In this document: positions 52,047 through 61,149 of the stretch, in pieces
How the letters are laid out: every line of letters begins with the position of its first letter
How positions within the stretch are numbered: the stretch's first letter is position 1
NCBI RefSeq assembly: GCF_014651495.1
Contig: NZ_BMWZ01000004.1
Location: forward strand, 248,001-312,000
Reading direction: 5' to 3'
Source of the DNA: Algibacter mikhailovii
GTDB taxonomy: Bacteria; Bacteroidota; Bacteroidia; Flavobacteriales; Flavobacteriaceae
DNA: 64,000 bases
Made by a program: the position numbers and the translations under genes
Notes under the pieces: model-generated
Database searches by the model: none
Told to the model about the DNA's origin: nothing
What the model saw: the letters and a program-made list of their open reading frames with translations, nothing else

Positions 52047-53387
52047 TTATAAAACCGCTTTTAAAAAGAATGTGAAATACATTATATTCCCACCTCTTTC
52101 TATTTTTAATTTTATTCTTCTTCCATTATCTTCATAAAACATCTCTAAAATTTCTTGTAAAGAATATTGTTTGGTATCCTTACCATTAATACTTAAAATA
52201 AGATCATCTACCATTAATCCAGCTTCACTTGCGGGAGAATTATCACGTATTTCGGCAATAACATAGGCAGGTTTTAATTGTATTTTATAACGCTCGGTAC
52301 TTTTAACAGAAAAAACATTTTTTGACTGATTCTTTTTTTGAAAACTCAATTTATCCGCACCAGATTCAACATCAACCTCCTTAACAGTCCTCATGCCATC
52401 ATGAGCCAATTCAATCCCACTTTTATTATAACTAAATTTTTCATTATAATATTTATTCTTTTTCATTCTAAGCTGCCCTTTTTGATAATCAAAAGTCATA
52501 TTAAAACGCTTTAAAATGTTTCCAGCAATACTACCATTTCGATCCTTAATTCTTTGCGCAAAAACCGTAAATTCAGAATCTGGGAAAGCCACATTAACAT
52601 TCTTAAATTCAAATGATTTTAATGAAAATGATTTTACTTTAGAACGATGGCCATAAACACTTCCCGTAAGCCCATGACCTAGAAAGTCATGGAACATATT
52701 ACCTTCAGGACTAAGGCCTATAGAGTCGTTTTCAAACAGCCATAATGAATCACTACCACCAGAATCAATGAGTAACTTCAACGGAATATTCTTTTGATTT
52801 AAAGAAACATTGGCTTGAATATAAGGTTTTCTCTTATGGAACTTTAAATCAAAGTATTCACAGGACTTGCATGGTTTCTTTTTAAAGAAAGCTGGTTCGG
52901 TCAGTATAATGGTCTGATTTGAATAATTTATCTGAACTATTAAATCCTTAAACAAATCATATCCAATAATTCCATGAACGGGAAAACCTAACCTAGGTGC
53001 CAAACTCAAGTTTGAGTTATATACGGCATATAAATCCTGTTCAAGCTTGATGGCATCACCTAATTTCAATATATTATTTCCAGATTTTAATGCCTCGACT
53101 GATTTATCACCGCCTAACCCCCTGAGATATATTGTTTCTGGATCTTTTAATTTTAAAGTATTAGAGACATTTAAAAAATTAAAGATAATAGGTTTACTAA
53201 CACCCGTATCCAACAAAAAAGACAAGGTCACCCCATTAACTTCCAAAGGAATAACAATTAAATTATGAATGAGTTTGAATTTAATTTTATCTGAATGTTT
53301 CTTGTTTTGAATTACAAACTTATCTTGAGCAAAGCCAAAAAAGCTCTGACTTAAGAACAAGCAAACTAAGAGAATAGTTTTTTTCAT
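52047..53387 (-). CDS. secreted retropepsin-like aspartic protease with C-terminal PDZ domain
   Basis: 446 residues with a signal peptide ending FFGFAQD. It contains two aspartyl-protease half-domains: LSFLLDTGVSKPIIF with DTG and, about 180 residues later, LKLLIDSGGSDSLWLF with DSG, and VHGIIGYDLFKDLIVQINY between them. The last 90 residues form a PDZ domain (AYVIAEIRDNSPASEAGLMVDDLILSING). Homologues are common in Bacteroidota. Both catalytic Asp are present; the second site is Asp-Ser-Gly. The likely place is the periplasm or outer membrane; substrate unknown. Confidence 0.87.
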   Translation of the reverse strand: MKKTILLVCLFLSQSFFGFAQDKFVIQNKKHSDKIKFKLIHNLIVIPLEVNGVTLSFLLDTGVSKPIIFNFLNVSNTLKLKDPETIYLRGLGGDKSVEALKSGNNILKLGDAIKLEQDLYAVYNSNLSLAPRLGFPVHGIIGYDLFKDLIVQINYSNQTIILTEPAFFKKKPCKSCEYFDLKFHKRKPYIQANVSLNQKNIPLKLLIDSGGSDSLWLFENDSIGLSPEGNMFHDFLGHGLTGSVYGHRSKVKSFSLKSFEFKNVNVAFPDSEFTVFAQRIKDRNGSIAGNILKRFNMTFDYQKGQLRMKKNKYYNEKFSYNKSGIELAHDGMRTVKEVDVESGADKLSFQKKNQSKNVFSVKSTERYKIQLKPAYVIAEIRDNSPASEAGLMVDDLILSINGKDTKQYSLQEILEMFYEDNGRRIKLKIERGGNIMYFTFFLKAVL

Positions 53388-53508
53388 GTAATATTATTGA
53401 TTTTAAAGATATTAAATTACAAAGCTTTAGACAAGCTCTAAGATTTAAAGGTGTTTTTTTAAATAACTTTAAGATTATTTTCTCAACTTTGTAGTTAAAC
53501 TTCTAAAC

Positions 53509-54699
53509 ATGCCTGTAATATCTAAGAAAGGACTTGAAATGCCTGCTTCTCCTATTCGAAAACTTGTTCCTTATGCTGAACAGGCTACTAAAAAAGGAAA
53601 AAAAATATATTATTTAAATATAGGTCAGCCAGATATAAAAACTCCAGAAATTGCACTCGAAGCGGTTAAACAGAATGATATTAAGATTTTGTCATATTCA
53701 AAGTCTGAAGGTTCTGAAACGTACAGAAAAAAAATTACGTCCTATTATCTAAAAAATAATATAAAGGTTAGTTCTGAAGACATTATTGTGACCACAGGCG
53801 GAAGTGAAGCTCTATTATTCACCTTTGGCACCGTCATGGATGTTAATGATGAAATTATTATCCCTGAACCTTTTTATGCCAATTATAATGGCTTTTCACA
53901 GGCATCTGGAATCAAAGTGGTTCCTGTTATTTCTAAAATTGAAGATGATTTTAAATTACCTCCTATAGAGGAATTTGAAAAATTAATAACAAATAAAACC
54001 AAGGCCATATTAATTTGTAACCCAGGAAACCCAACAGGTTACTTGTATTCAAAGGAGGAAATTCAAAAATTAGCTGCTATTGTAAAAAAACATGACTTAT
54101 TTTTAATTGCAGATGAGGTCTACAGAGAATTTACCTATGATGGGATACAACATTACTCTATAATGGAAGAGGAAGGTTTAGAGGAATATGGTATCATGAT
54201 AGACTCTGTTTCAAAACGCTATAGTATGTGCGGGGCAAGAATAGGATGTTTAGTTAGCAAAAACAAAAGTGTAATTGAAACAGCTTTAAAGTTTGCCCAA
54301 GCTAGACTGAGTCCACCAACATATGCTCAAATAGCTAGTGAAGCTGCGTTAGATACCCCACAAAGTTATTTTGATGATGTTATTGAAGAGTATGTTGAAA
54401 GACGAAATACCCTAATAAAACATTTAGAGAACATAGAGGGCGTAAAAGTAGCTAAACCCAAAGGCGCTTTTTATTGTATTGCTGAATTACCTATTAAAAA
54501 CTCTGATCATTTTGCACAATGGCTTTTAGAAGATTTTGATGTTGATAATGAAACAATTATGGTTGCTCCCGCAGGTGGGTTTTATTCAACCCCAGGGGTA
54601 GGTCTAAACCAAATAAGAATTGCTTACGTACTTAATAAAGAAAGCTTAATCAAAGCCGCCCATATTTTAAAAGAAGCCCTAAAAGTTTATAAAGACTAG
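53509..54699 (+). CDS. PLP-dependent aminotransferase (aspartate aminotransferase-like)
   Basis: 396 residues, fold-type I class I/II. Visible features: YLNIGQPDIKTPE at the N-terminus, VTTGGSEALLFTFG, ICNPGNPTGYLYSKEE, LIADEVYREFTYDG with the Asp that binds the pyridine N, SVSKRYSMCGARIGC with the Schiff-base Lys (about residue 236), and the C-terminal substrate Arg in NQIRIAYV. Substrate cannot be fixed. A TAGTG overlap joins it to murB. A near-consensus -7 box (CAACTTTG, 53484-53491) precedes it. Confidence 0.92.
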   Translation: MPVISKKGLEMPASPIRKLVPYAEQATKKGKKIYYLNIGQPDIKTPEIALEAVKQNDIKILSYSKSEGSETYRKKITSYYLKNNIKVSSEDIIVTTGGSEALLFTFGTVMDVNDEIIIPEPFYANYNGFSQASGIKVVPVISKIEDDFKLPPIEEFEKLITNKTKAILICNPGNPTGYLYSKEEIQKLAAIVKKHDLFLIADEVYREFTYDGIQHYSIMEEEGLEEYGIMIDSVSKRYSMCGARIGCLVSKNKSVIETALKFAQARLSPPTYAQIASEAALDTPQSYFDDVIEEYVERRNTLIKHLENIEGVKVAKPKGAFYCIAELPIKNSDHFAQWLLEDFDVDNETIMVAPAGGFYSTPGVGLNQIRIAYVLNKESLIKAAHILKEALKVYKD

Positions 54700-55712
54700 T
54701 GCAAATACAAAATAATATATCTCTTAAACCATACAATACGTTTGGCATTGACACAAACGCTAAGTATTTTACTGTAGCGAGCAATATAGCTGACCTACAA
54801 AGCATACTAACATTAGCGGATTACCCTAAAAAATTAATTTTGGGTGGAGGAAGTAACATATTGTTTACAAAAGACTTTGAAGGTTTAGTCATTCTTAACG
54901 AAATAAAAGGGAAAGAAGTCATTTTTGAAGATGAAAACTTCGCTTATATTAAATGTAATGCTGGAGAAAACTGGCATGAATTTGTCATGTGGTGCATAGA
55001 CAATGATTATGGAGGTTTAGAAAACTTATCATTAATTCCCGGTAATGTTGGTACAGCACCCATCCAAAATATTGGCGCCTATGGTGTTGAAATAAAGGAC
55101 GTTTTCGAATCCTGTGACGCCATTTCTATAACTACTGGAACACTAGAAACATTCACAAAATCTAAATGTAATTTTGGCTATAGAAATTCTATTTTCAAAC
55201 AAGAGTTAAAGGGGCAATATGTCATTACAAGTGTTACTTTTAAACTTACCAAGCGCCATCATAAACTGCATGTAAATTACGGCGCAATATCTTCTGAATT
55301 AGATAAAAATGGGATAGAACATCCTTCAATTAAGGATATTTCAAAAGCCGTAATAAATATTAGAGAAAGTAAATTACCCAACCCAAAAGAGATTGGTAAT
55401 AGTGGTAGTTTTTTTAAAAATCCCGTGATTCCTAAAACGCATTTTGAAGTGTTGCATAAAAACTTCAAAGATATTCCAAGTTACCCAGTATCTGATACTG
55501 AGGTTAAGGTACCTGCCGGTTGGCTAATTGAAAAATCTGGTTTCAAGGGAAAAACTTTTAATAATTATGGCGTGCATAAAAAACAAGCTTTAGTGCTTGT
55601 TAATTATGGAGGCGCTAAAGGTTTAGACATCTTAAATTTATCCAAACTCATTCAAAAAACGGTAAAGCTTCTTTTTGGCATTACTATTGAAGCAGAAGTA
55701 AATATCTTATAA
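54699..55712 (+). CDS. murB: UDP-N-acetylenolpyruvoylglucosamine reductase
   Basis: 337 residues, FAD enzyme of peptidoglycan precursor synthesis (reduces UDP-GlcNAc-enolpyruvate to UDP-MurNAc with NADPH). Family signatures: KPYNTFGIDTNAKYF, LGGGSNILFT, SLIPGNVGTAPIQNIGAYGVEIKD, FGYRNSIFK, GNSGSFFKNP with the catalytic Ser, and the final IEAEVNIL with the catalytic Glu. A type I MurB (extra loop present). It starts with GTG at 54699, overlapping the stop of the upstream aminotransferase gene (TAGTG), so translation is coupled. Confidence 0.96.
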   Translation: MQIQNNISLKPYNTFGIDTNAKYFTVASNIADLQSILTLADYPKKLILGGGSNILFTKDFEGLVILNEIKGKEVIFEDENFAYIKCNAGENWHEFVMWCIDNDYGGLENLSLIPGNVGTAPIQNIGAYGVEIKDVFESCDAISITTGTLETFTKSKCNFGYRNSIFKQELKGQYVITSVTFKLTKRHHKLHVNYGAISSELDKNGIEHPSIKDISKAVINIRESKLPNPKEIGNSGSFFKNPVIPKTHFEVLHKNFKDIPSYPVSDTEVKVPAGWLIEKSGFKGKTFNNYGVHKKQALVLVNYGGAKGLDILNLSKLIQKTVKLLFGITIEAEVNIL

Positions 55713-55783
55713 TCGAAAAGAAATTTCTAAATTTGAATTTTACATTTTTGTAAATAACCTGAATTCATTTAAAGCATTAGTAA

Positions 55784-56320
55784 TTGGTTACAGCAATAGA
55801 AAAGGAAATAGTAGACTTACTGCAAAATGGGGATAAAAAAGCCATTAGTCTGCTTTATGAGAATTATGCTGACGCTTTATATGGTGTGATTCAAAAGATT
55901 ATTTCTGATGAAGACACGGCACAAGATGTGCTTCAAGAAACCTTTGTCAAAATCTGGCGATACGCAAAGAAATATGATGCCAATAAGGCCAAATTATTTA
56001 CATGGTTATATCGCATAGCGTATAATACAGCTATAGACAAGGTAAGATCTCAAAAAAATAAAAGCGGGAAGGAAGTCCAGATTGAAACCTCTGCCGTATA
56101 TAAAATAACATCCAACGAAATTAATCAGGATGTTATGGATATAAAAAAACATCTAAGCACAATAGATGAAAAGTATCAAATTGTAATTAACGCCCTCTTT
56201 TTTGAAGGCATGACGCAGCAAGAAGCTAGCGATGAATTAGATATTCCTTTGGGAACCATAAAATCTAGATTAAAAATAGGATTACGAGAATTGAAAAAAA
56301 TTTATAATCCCTCAATATAA
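55784..56320 (+). CDS. ECF-type RNA polymerase sigma factor
   Basis: 178 residues. Region 2 is YENYADALYGVIQKII with TAQDVLQETFVKIWRYAKKYDANKAKLFTWLYRIAYNTAIDKVR, and region 4 is NALFFEGMTQQEASDELDIPLGTIKSRLKIGLRELKKI. The start must be a TTG at 55784, as no ATG lies near region 2. It is followed 7 bp later by an anti-sigma factor gene on the same transcript. It would direct RNA polymerase to a stress regulon controlled by that anti-sigma. Confidence 0.92.
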   Translation: MVTAIEKEIVDLLQNGDKKAISLLYENYADALYGVIQKIISDEDTAQDVLQETFVKIWRYAKKYDANKAKLFTWLYRIAYNTAIDKVRSQKNKSGKEVQIETSAVYKITSNEINQDVMDIKKHLSTIDEKYQIVINALFFEGMTQQEASDELDIPLGTIKSRLKIGLRELKKIYNPSI

Positions 56321-56327
56321 TTAAGTC

Positions 56328-57119
56328 ATGAATGAGAAAATCAATACTTTTTTAAGTTCTGGCCTATTAGAAAAATATCTTTTAGGTGATACCTCTACTG
56401 CTGAAACAGAAATGGTTGAATCTTATATTTCAAAATACCCAGAAGTTCAAAACGCATACAACACATTACAATTCAATTTAGAAATAGTTGCAAAAGCAAA
56501 TGCGGTTGAAGCGCCAAAGCACATCTTAAATAACATATTAGATGAACTTGATGATAAACCAGTAATTGAATTAAAAAATTCTGGAAGTAAATACAAAAAG
56601 TGGTATAAGTACAGTATTGCAGCAAGTGTTGCTGCTCTTATTTTTGCTGGCACCTCTTATATTTTTTACAATCAGAACCAAAAATTATCGGAAGAAAACC
56701 AGGTGGTTGTTGAAGAAATCTATGATTTGAGAAGTGATATCGAGCAGAACAACAAAATGCTGGATAAAGTGATGAGACAACTTTTAAGGCTTAATAATCC
56801 TGAAACTGAAAAATATATTATTACAGGAAATGAACGTGCAAAGGATTTAAAAACTGTAGCCTATATTAACGCCAAAGAAAAGACTTCAATGATTGATGTG
56901 GTGTCTTTGCCCGAATTACCAAAAGAGCAATGCTACCAAATTTGGGCTGAATTGCAAGGGAAAATGGTAAACCTTGGTATTTTAGATAAAGCTGACAGAA
57001 AATTAAGAAACATTCCTTACATGGAAGATGCCCTCGCATTAAGTATTACTATAGAGCCAAAAGGCGGAAACAAAATAGCTTCTGTTGAAAACTCTGTAGC
57101 ACAAATTAGTTTACAATAA
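56328..57119 (+). CDS. RskA-type anti-sigma factor
   Basis: 263 residues. An N-terminal cytoplasmic sigma-binding part (LEKYLLGDTSTAETEMVESY, no zinc motif), a single membrane helix (about 92-111), a coiled-coil stretch (NQNQKLSEENQVVVEEIYDL) and a C-terminal periplasmic RskA domain (VDVVSLPELPKEQCYQIWAEL, LGILDKADR, ALALSITIEPKGG). It would hold the upstream ECF sigma factor inactive until a signal in the envelope causes cleavage. A terminator follows. Confidence 0.9.
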   Translation: MNEKINTFLSSGLLEKYLLGDTSTAETEMVESYISKYPEVQNAYNTLQFNLEIVAKANAVEAPKHILNNILDELDDKPVIELKNSGSKYKKWYKYSIAASVAALIFAGTSYIFYNQNQKLSEENQVVVEEIYDLRSDIEQNNKMLDKVMRQLLRLNNPETEKYIITGNERAKDLKTVAYINAKEKTSMIDVVSLPELPKEQCYQIWAELQGKMVNLGILDKADRKLRNIPYMEDALALSITIEPKGGNKIASVENSVAQISLQ

Positions 57120-57139
57120 TCCATTGAACTAATCAAAGA

Positions 57140-57170
57140 AAAGCCTCGTTTAATAATTACACGAGGCTTT
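57140..57170. terminator. terminator between the anti-sigma and aqpZ genes
   Basis: AAAGCCTCGT (57140-57149) pairs perfectly with ACGAGGCTTT (57161-57170) over an 11-nt loop, followed by T-rich sequence. It lies between converging genes. Confidence 0.8.
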
Positions 57171-57196
57171 TTATTTGTTCTTATTTGTCAATACAA

Positions 57197-57883
57197 TTAC
57201 TCTTTATCAAATAACGCCTTGTGAATAAATCCTGCAACTAATGCACCAGCAATAGGAGCTACCCAAAACAACCATAGCTGACTTGTAAATTCACCTCCAG
57301 CAAATATAGCTTGACTTGTTGATCTAGCTGGATTTACAGATGTATTCGTAATAGGTATACTTATCAAATGAATTAAGGTTAAACCTAATCCTATAGCTAT
57401 AGGAGCAAAACCTTTGGGAGCTCTTTCATTAGTGCTTCCTAAAATAATAAGCAGAAAAAACATGGTGAGTAAAAATTCGGCAATCAAAGCAGCGGTCATA
57501 GAATACCCATCCGGTGATAGGGCATCATAGCCGTTTGCAGCAAATCCACCAATAGTAACAAAATCAGATTTATTGGTTATGATCAAATACAAAGCTCCGG
57601 CTGCAACAAAAGCACCTATTAATTGTGCCAGAATATACCCTACTAAATCTTTAGCGTCAAACTTCCCTCCTGCCCAAAGTCCAAAAGAAACCGCTGGATT
57701 AAAGTGTCCTCCCGAAATATGACCCACAGCATAAGCCATTGTCAATACGGTTAAACCAAAGGCTAAAGCGACACCTACAAAACCAATTCCTAAATCTGGG
57801 TAACCTGCCGCAAAAATAGCACTACCACAGCCTCCAAAAACTAGCCAAAAGGTACCAAAAAACTCTGCAAATAATTTTTTCAT
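57197..57883 (-). CDS. aqpZ: aquaporin Z-type water channel
   Basis: 228 residues, six membrane helices and two half-helices. The two NPA motifs are [12 protein letters not shown] and [15 protein letters not shown]; the selectivity-filter Arg follows the second NPA (NPARS), and a His in the second filter position (LTLIHLIS) supports a water-only channel. The start [20 protein letters not shown] is typical. Single gene on the minus strand. Confidence 0.95.
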   Translation of the reverse strand: MKKLFAEFFGTFWLVFGGCGSAIFAAGYPDLGIGFVGVALAFGLTVLTMAYAVGHISGGHFNPAVSFGLWAGGKFDAKDLVGYILAQLIGAFVAAGALYLIITNKSDFVTIGGFAANGYDALSPDGYSMTAALIAEFLLTMFFLLIILGSTNERAPKGFAPIAIGLGLTLIHLISIPITNTSVNPARSTSQAIFAGGEFTSQLWLFWVAPIAGALVAGFIHKALFDKE

Positions 57884-57995
57884 AATATAAATATATTTAA
57901 TGGATTAGAATTTAAATGTACAAATAAGTTCCTTAATGCGGAAACACCAAAAACATTTTAGCCATACTTCTTATTAAATAAATGCTCTAAAAGCA

Positions 57996-58003
57996 TATCT
58001 TTG
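57996..58003 (+). promoter_or_regulatory. -7 element TATCTTTG
   Basis: Exact TAnnTTTG, 22 bp upstream of the small Cys-rich gene at 58026 and likely the promoter of the whole GT2-ECF-NRAMP run. Confidence 0.55.
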
Positions 58004-58025
58004 CATAAATTATCACTTTTAATAA

Positions 58026-58229
58026 ATGAAACTTTTTTTTATAACTATTGCGCTTTTAGCAGTAGGTATTGCTGGAATAGCAATTAAAATTTGGGCAAAA
58101 AAAGACGGTAAATTTGCAGGAACGTGTGCAAGCCAAAACCCCGTCTTAAATTCAGAAGGGGAATCCTGCGGTTTTTGTGGTAAAACGCCTGACCAATTTA
58201 GCGAATGTACTGAACCCCAACATTCATAA
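58026..58229 (+). CDS. small membrane-anchored Cys-rich protein
   Basis: 67 residues. One N-terminal membrane helix (FFITIALLAVGIAGIAIKIW), then a 45-residue exposed part with four Cys (GTCASQNP, GESCGFCGKT, SECTEPQ). The CxxC pair could bind an iron-sulfur cluster or zinc. The family is conserved in Flavobacteriaceae as a short membrane or secreted protein; function unknown. It lies 7 bp before the glycosyltransferase gene, so it starts an operon of four genes. A promoter box stands 22 bp upstream. Confidence 0.7.
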   Translation: MKLFFITIALLAVGIAGIAIKIWAKKDGKFAGTCASQNPVLNSEGESCGFCGKTPDQFSECTEPQHS

Positions 58230-58236
58230 ATAGTTT

Positions 58237-59349
58237 ATGGCATTACTTGATATTGTTTTCTGCGCATTTATTGTTGTAGTTGTTATTCAAGTCTTTTATT
58301 ATTTGTTATTATTTTCCAGATTTGCTTTTTCAAAGCAAGAAAAGGCTAGTTCTGAAAACCACCCAGTATCCGTTATTATCTGCGCTAAAAATGAAGGAAC
58401 CAATTTAAAGACTTTTCTACCTTCTATAGTTTCTCAAAAGTATCCCAAGTTTGAAATTGTACTAATTAATGATTCATCTAGTGATAATACTTTAGAAGTC
58501 ATTAAACATTTTGAATCCCAACATGACAATATAAAAGTTGTTGACGTCAAAGGCATAGAAGCCTTTTGGGGTAATAAAAAATATGCATTAACTCTAGGTA
58601 TTAAGGCATCATCCTATGATTATCTTTTATTCACTGATGCGGACTGCCAACCTTTATCTGAATTTTGGATTCAAGAAATGAGTGCTCATTTTAGCACCAA
58701 GAAATCTATTGTTTTGGGATACGGCGCTTATGCTAAAGTAAAAAAATCATTTCTAAATAAATTGGTGAGATTTGAGACAGTGACTACTGCTATCAATTAT
58801 TTTTCTTTTGCCTTAGCAGGGATGCCATACATGGGTGTTGGAAGAAACCTGGCCTACAGTAAAGACGAGTTTTTTAAGGCCAATGGTTTTATAAATCATA
58901 TAAAATTACATTCTGGTGATGATGACTTATTTGTAAATCAGGTTGCTACATCACAAAACACGGCAGTGGTTTATTCAAAAGACGCCTTTACTGAATCAAA
59001 ACCAAAGGCAAGTTTTAACGCTTGGTTTAAACAAAAAAGAAGACACGTTACCACTGCAAAGCACTACCAATCAAAACATAAAGTATTACTTGGTATGCTT
59101 TTTAGTTCAAATCTATTTTTTTGGCTCTTATCATGTTTTCTATTTCTGACTGGATATGAATGGAAAATTGTGCTCGGGTTGTTTTTAAGCCGCCTAATTA
59201 TTCAATACATTACTTTTGGTTTTTCTTCGAAAAAACTCAATGAAAAGGACCTCATCTATTTTTTGCCTATTTTAGAAATATTTTTAATTATTACTCAATT
59301 TACTATATTTATAATCAATCTTATTTCAAAACCTAGCCATTGGAAATAG
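58237..59349 (+). CDS. membrane glycosyltransferase family 2
   Basis: 370 residues. An N-terminal membrane helix, then a GT2 domain: PVSVIICAKNEGTNLKTFL, IVLINDSSSDNTLEV, LLFTDADCQPLS (DxD), HSGDDDLFVNQVA and KQKRRHVTTAKHY (in place of Q/RxxRW), followed by three C-terminal membrane helices. This is the cellulose-synthase-like or WsaE-like layout that adds sugars to a lipid or polymer at the inner membrane. The stop overlaps the start of the sigma factor gene by 10 bp. Donor and acceptor unknown. Confidence 0.85.
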   Translation: MALLDIVFCAFIVVVVIQVFYYLLLFSRFAFSKQEKASSENHPVSVIICAKNEGTNLKTFLPSIVSQKYPKFEIVLINDSSSDNTLEVIKHFESQHDNIKVVDVKGIEAFWGNKKYALTLGIKASSYDYLLFTDADCQPLSEFWIQEMSAHFSTKKSIVLGYGAYAKVKKSFLNKLVRFETVTTAINYFSFALAGMPYMGVGRNLAYSKDEFFKANGFINHIKLHSGDDDLFVNQVATSQNTAVVYSKDAFTESKPKASFNAWFKQKRRHVTTAKHYQSKHKVLLGMLFSSNLFFWLLSCFLFLTGYEWKIVLGLFLSRLIIQYITFGFSSKKLNEKDLIYFLPILEIFLIITQFTIFIINLISKPSHWK

Positions 59350-59885
59350 AGAAAGCTATTAAACTTGCAAAAAATAATGACCAAAAAGCATTTAATTATT
59401 TGTTAGATATCTATTGGGACAATGTTTATGGCTATCAACTTAAACATACTCAAAACGAGAATGATGCCGAGGATATTACCATTCAAACATTTTCCAAGGC
59501 ATTCGACAAAATAAATACTTTTGATGAAAATTTCAAATTCAAGACTTGGTTAATTTCCATATCAAAAAACATCCATATTGATTTATTGAGAAAAGAAAAA
59601 AAATCCATTTCTCAGTTAATATCGAATGATGAGAAAGAGGTATTCCAGGTTATAGACGAATCCCCTACTCCCGAAGATAAACTTATTACAGAACAGCACC
59701 TGGCTAAGTTACTTCGTGATATAAAAAAACTGAAACCACATTACCAAGAAGTTATCAACCTACGCTATTTTCAAGAATTAAGCTACAAGGAAATATCTAA
59801 AGAGCTCAATGAGCCTATGAATAATGTCAAGGTAAAACTACTTAGAGCTAAAAAACTTCTAGCCGAAATTATACGAGAGAAATAA
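59340..59885 (+). CDS. ECF-type RNA polymerase sigma factor without adjacent anti-sigma
   Basis: 181 residues. Region 2: FNYLLDIYWDNVYGYQLKH with DAEDITIQTFSKAFDKINTFDENFKFKTWLISISKNIHIDLLRKE; region 4: KPHYQEVINLRYFQELSYKEISKELNEPMNNVKVKLLRAKKLLAEI. Translation must start at a TTG (59340) inside the end of the GT gene, so it depends on upstream translation. The next gene, the NRAMP-like one, starts directly after the stop (TAAATG). No anti-sigma gene is next to it; regulation may be by coupling or transcript level. Confidence 0.9.
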   Translation: MEIEKAIKLAKNNDQKAFNYLLDIYWDNVYGYQLKHTQNENDAEDITIQTFSKAFDKINTFDENFKFKTWLISISKNIHIDLLRKEKKSISQLISNDEKEVFQVIDESPTPEDKLITEQHLAKLLRDIKKLKPHYQEVINLRYFQELSYKEISKELNEPMNNVKVKLLRAKKLLAEIIREK

Positions 59886-61100
59886 ATGCTCAATAAATTA
59901 AAAACCCTAGGACCAGGACTCATCTTCGCCGGCGCATGTATAGGCGTTTCTCACTTAGTTCAGTCCACACGGGCAGGGGCAGATTTCGGATTAGGTTTAA
60001 TTTGGGCTTTACTGTTGGTAAACCTGTTCAAATATCCTTTTTTTCAGTATGGATCACGCTATGCTACGGCCACTGGAGAAAGCTTGTTGGATGGCTATAA
60101 AAAACTAGGACGTGGAATTTTAGTAGCATATTTTATTATTAGTTTTGCAACAATGTTCACCGTACAAACTGCGGTAACCATTGTAACTGCCGGCTTGGCT
60201 TCATCAATTTTTGGAAATATTATTAGTTTAAAAAGCTGGACAATAATCATTCTTATAATTTGCTTGATTATCTTAATTCTTGGTAAGTACCGACTACTAG
60301 ATAGGTTAATAAAAGTCATAATAATAACCCTTACGCTTAGCACGCTAACAGCCGTTATCATGGCCCTAACAAAAAATTCCACTCCAATATCTTTACAACA
60401 AGTTTTACCGAAAAATAAGATTGAAATCGCATTCTTAATCGCTTTCATGGGCTGGATGCCTGGTCCTTTAGATATATCTGTCTGGCAATCTTTATGGTCT
60501 CTAGAAAAACAGAATACCACAAAAAACTACAACACTAAGTCGGCTATTTTTGATTTTAATGTAGGCTATATTGGCACCGTAATACTGGGTATTGGTTTTG
60601 TATTATTAGGCACGTTAATTATGTTTAATTCTGGCGAAACCTTTAGTAATTCGGCTACCATATTTTCTGGACAACTTATAAATATGTACACCACAAGCTT
60701 AGGAAATTGGGCCTATATTATAATAGGTATTGCTGCGTTTACAACCATGTTTAGCACAACGCTTACAACGCTCGATGCCGCTCCTAGGGCTATGGACAAA
60801 ACCACACAGTTACTTTTAAAAAAATCAAATATGTTTAATTACCGTTTTTGGATTGGCATCCTCTCCATTGGAACGGTTTGCATTTTTTTATTTTTTGCAG
60901 CAGAAATGGGGTTTTTAATTAAAGTGGCCACTATTTTATCATTTATTACAGCGCCTTTTTTTGCCATTGTCAATTACAAATTAATTTCAGGAAAGCACAC
61001 TCCAAAAGCCTACCACCCCTCTAAATCCCTGCATATTTTAAGTATTTCAGGTATTATTTTTTTAATCGGTTTTAGCCTTTGGTATATCACAACGCTATAA
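59886..61100 (+). CDS. NRAMP-related metal ion transporter with altered metal-binding motifs
   Basis: 404 residues, about 11 membrane helices, beginning LKTLGPGLIFAGACIGVSHL. The NRAMP fold is supported by the N-terminal GPG and by the general helix pattern. But the helix-1 metal motif DPGN, expected just after GLIFAGA, is GVSH (then LVQSTRAGADFG), and the helix-6 MPHN motif is MPGP (GWMPGPLDISVW). Canonical Mn/Fe transporters need these residues. The substrate is therefore uncertain; this may be a subgroup with another ion. It directly abuts the ECF sigma gene. Confidence 0.78.
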   Translation: MLNKLKTLGPGLIFAGACIGVSHLVQSTRAGADFGLGLIWALLLVNLFKYPFFQYGSRYATATGESLLDGYKKLGRGILVAYFIISFATMFTVQTAVTIVTAGLASSIFGNIISLKSWTIIILIICLIILILGKYRLLDRLIKVIIITLTLSTLTAVIMALTKNSTPISLQQVLPKNKIEIAFLIAFMGWMPGPLDISVWQSLWSLEKQNTTKNYNTKSAIFDFNVGYIGTVILGIGFVLLGTLIMFNSGETFSNSATIFSGQLINMYTTSLGNWAYIIIGIAAFTTMFSTTLTTLDAAPRAMDKTTQLLLKKSNMFNYRFWIGILSIGTVCIFLFFAAEMGFLIKVATILSFITAPFFAIVNYKLISGKHTPKAYHPSKSLHILSISGIIFLIGFSLWYITTL

Positions 61101-61121
61101 GTCTTATTAAAGAATACTTCG

Positions 61122-61129
61122 TATCTTTG
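61122..61129 (+). promoter_or_regulatory. -7 element TATCTTTG of lipA
   Basis: Exact TAnnTTTG, 20 bp before the lipA ATG. It is the same octamer as in front of gpmI, map and the 67-residue gene. Confidence 0.6.
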
Positions 61130-61149
61130 TATGCGATATTTTTTCAACT

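Noticed and set aside
60095-60520. 141-codon minus-strand open frame
   Set aside because: Antisense to the NRAMP-like transporter gene, no domain and no promoter.
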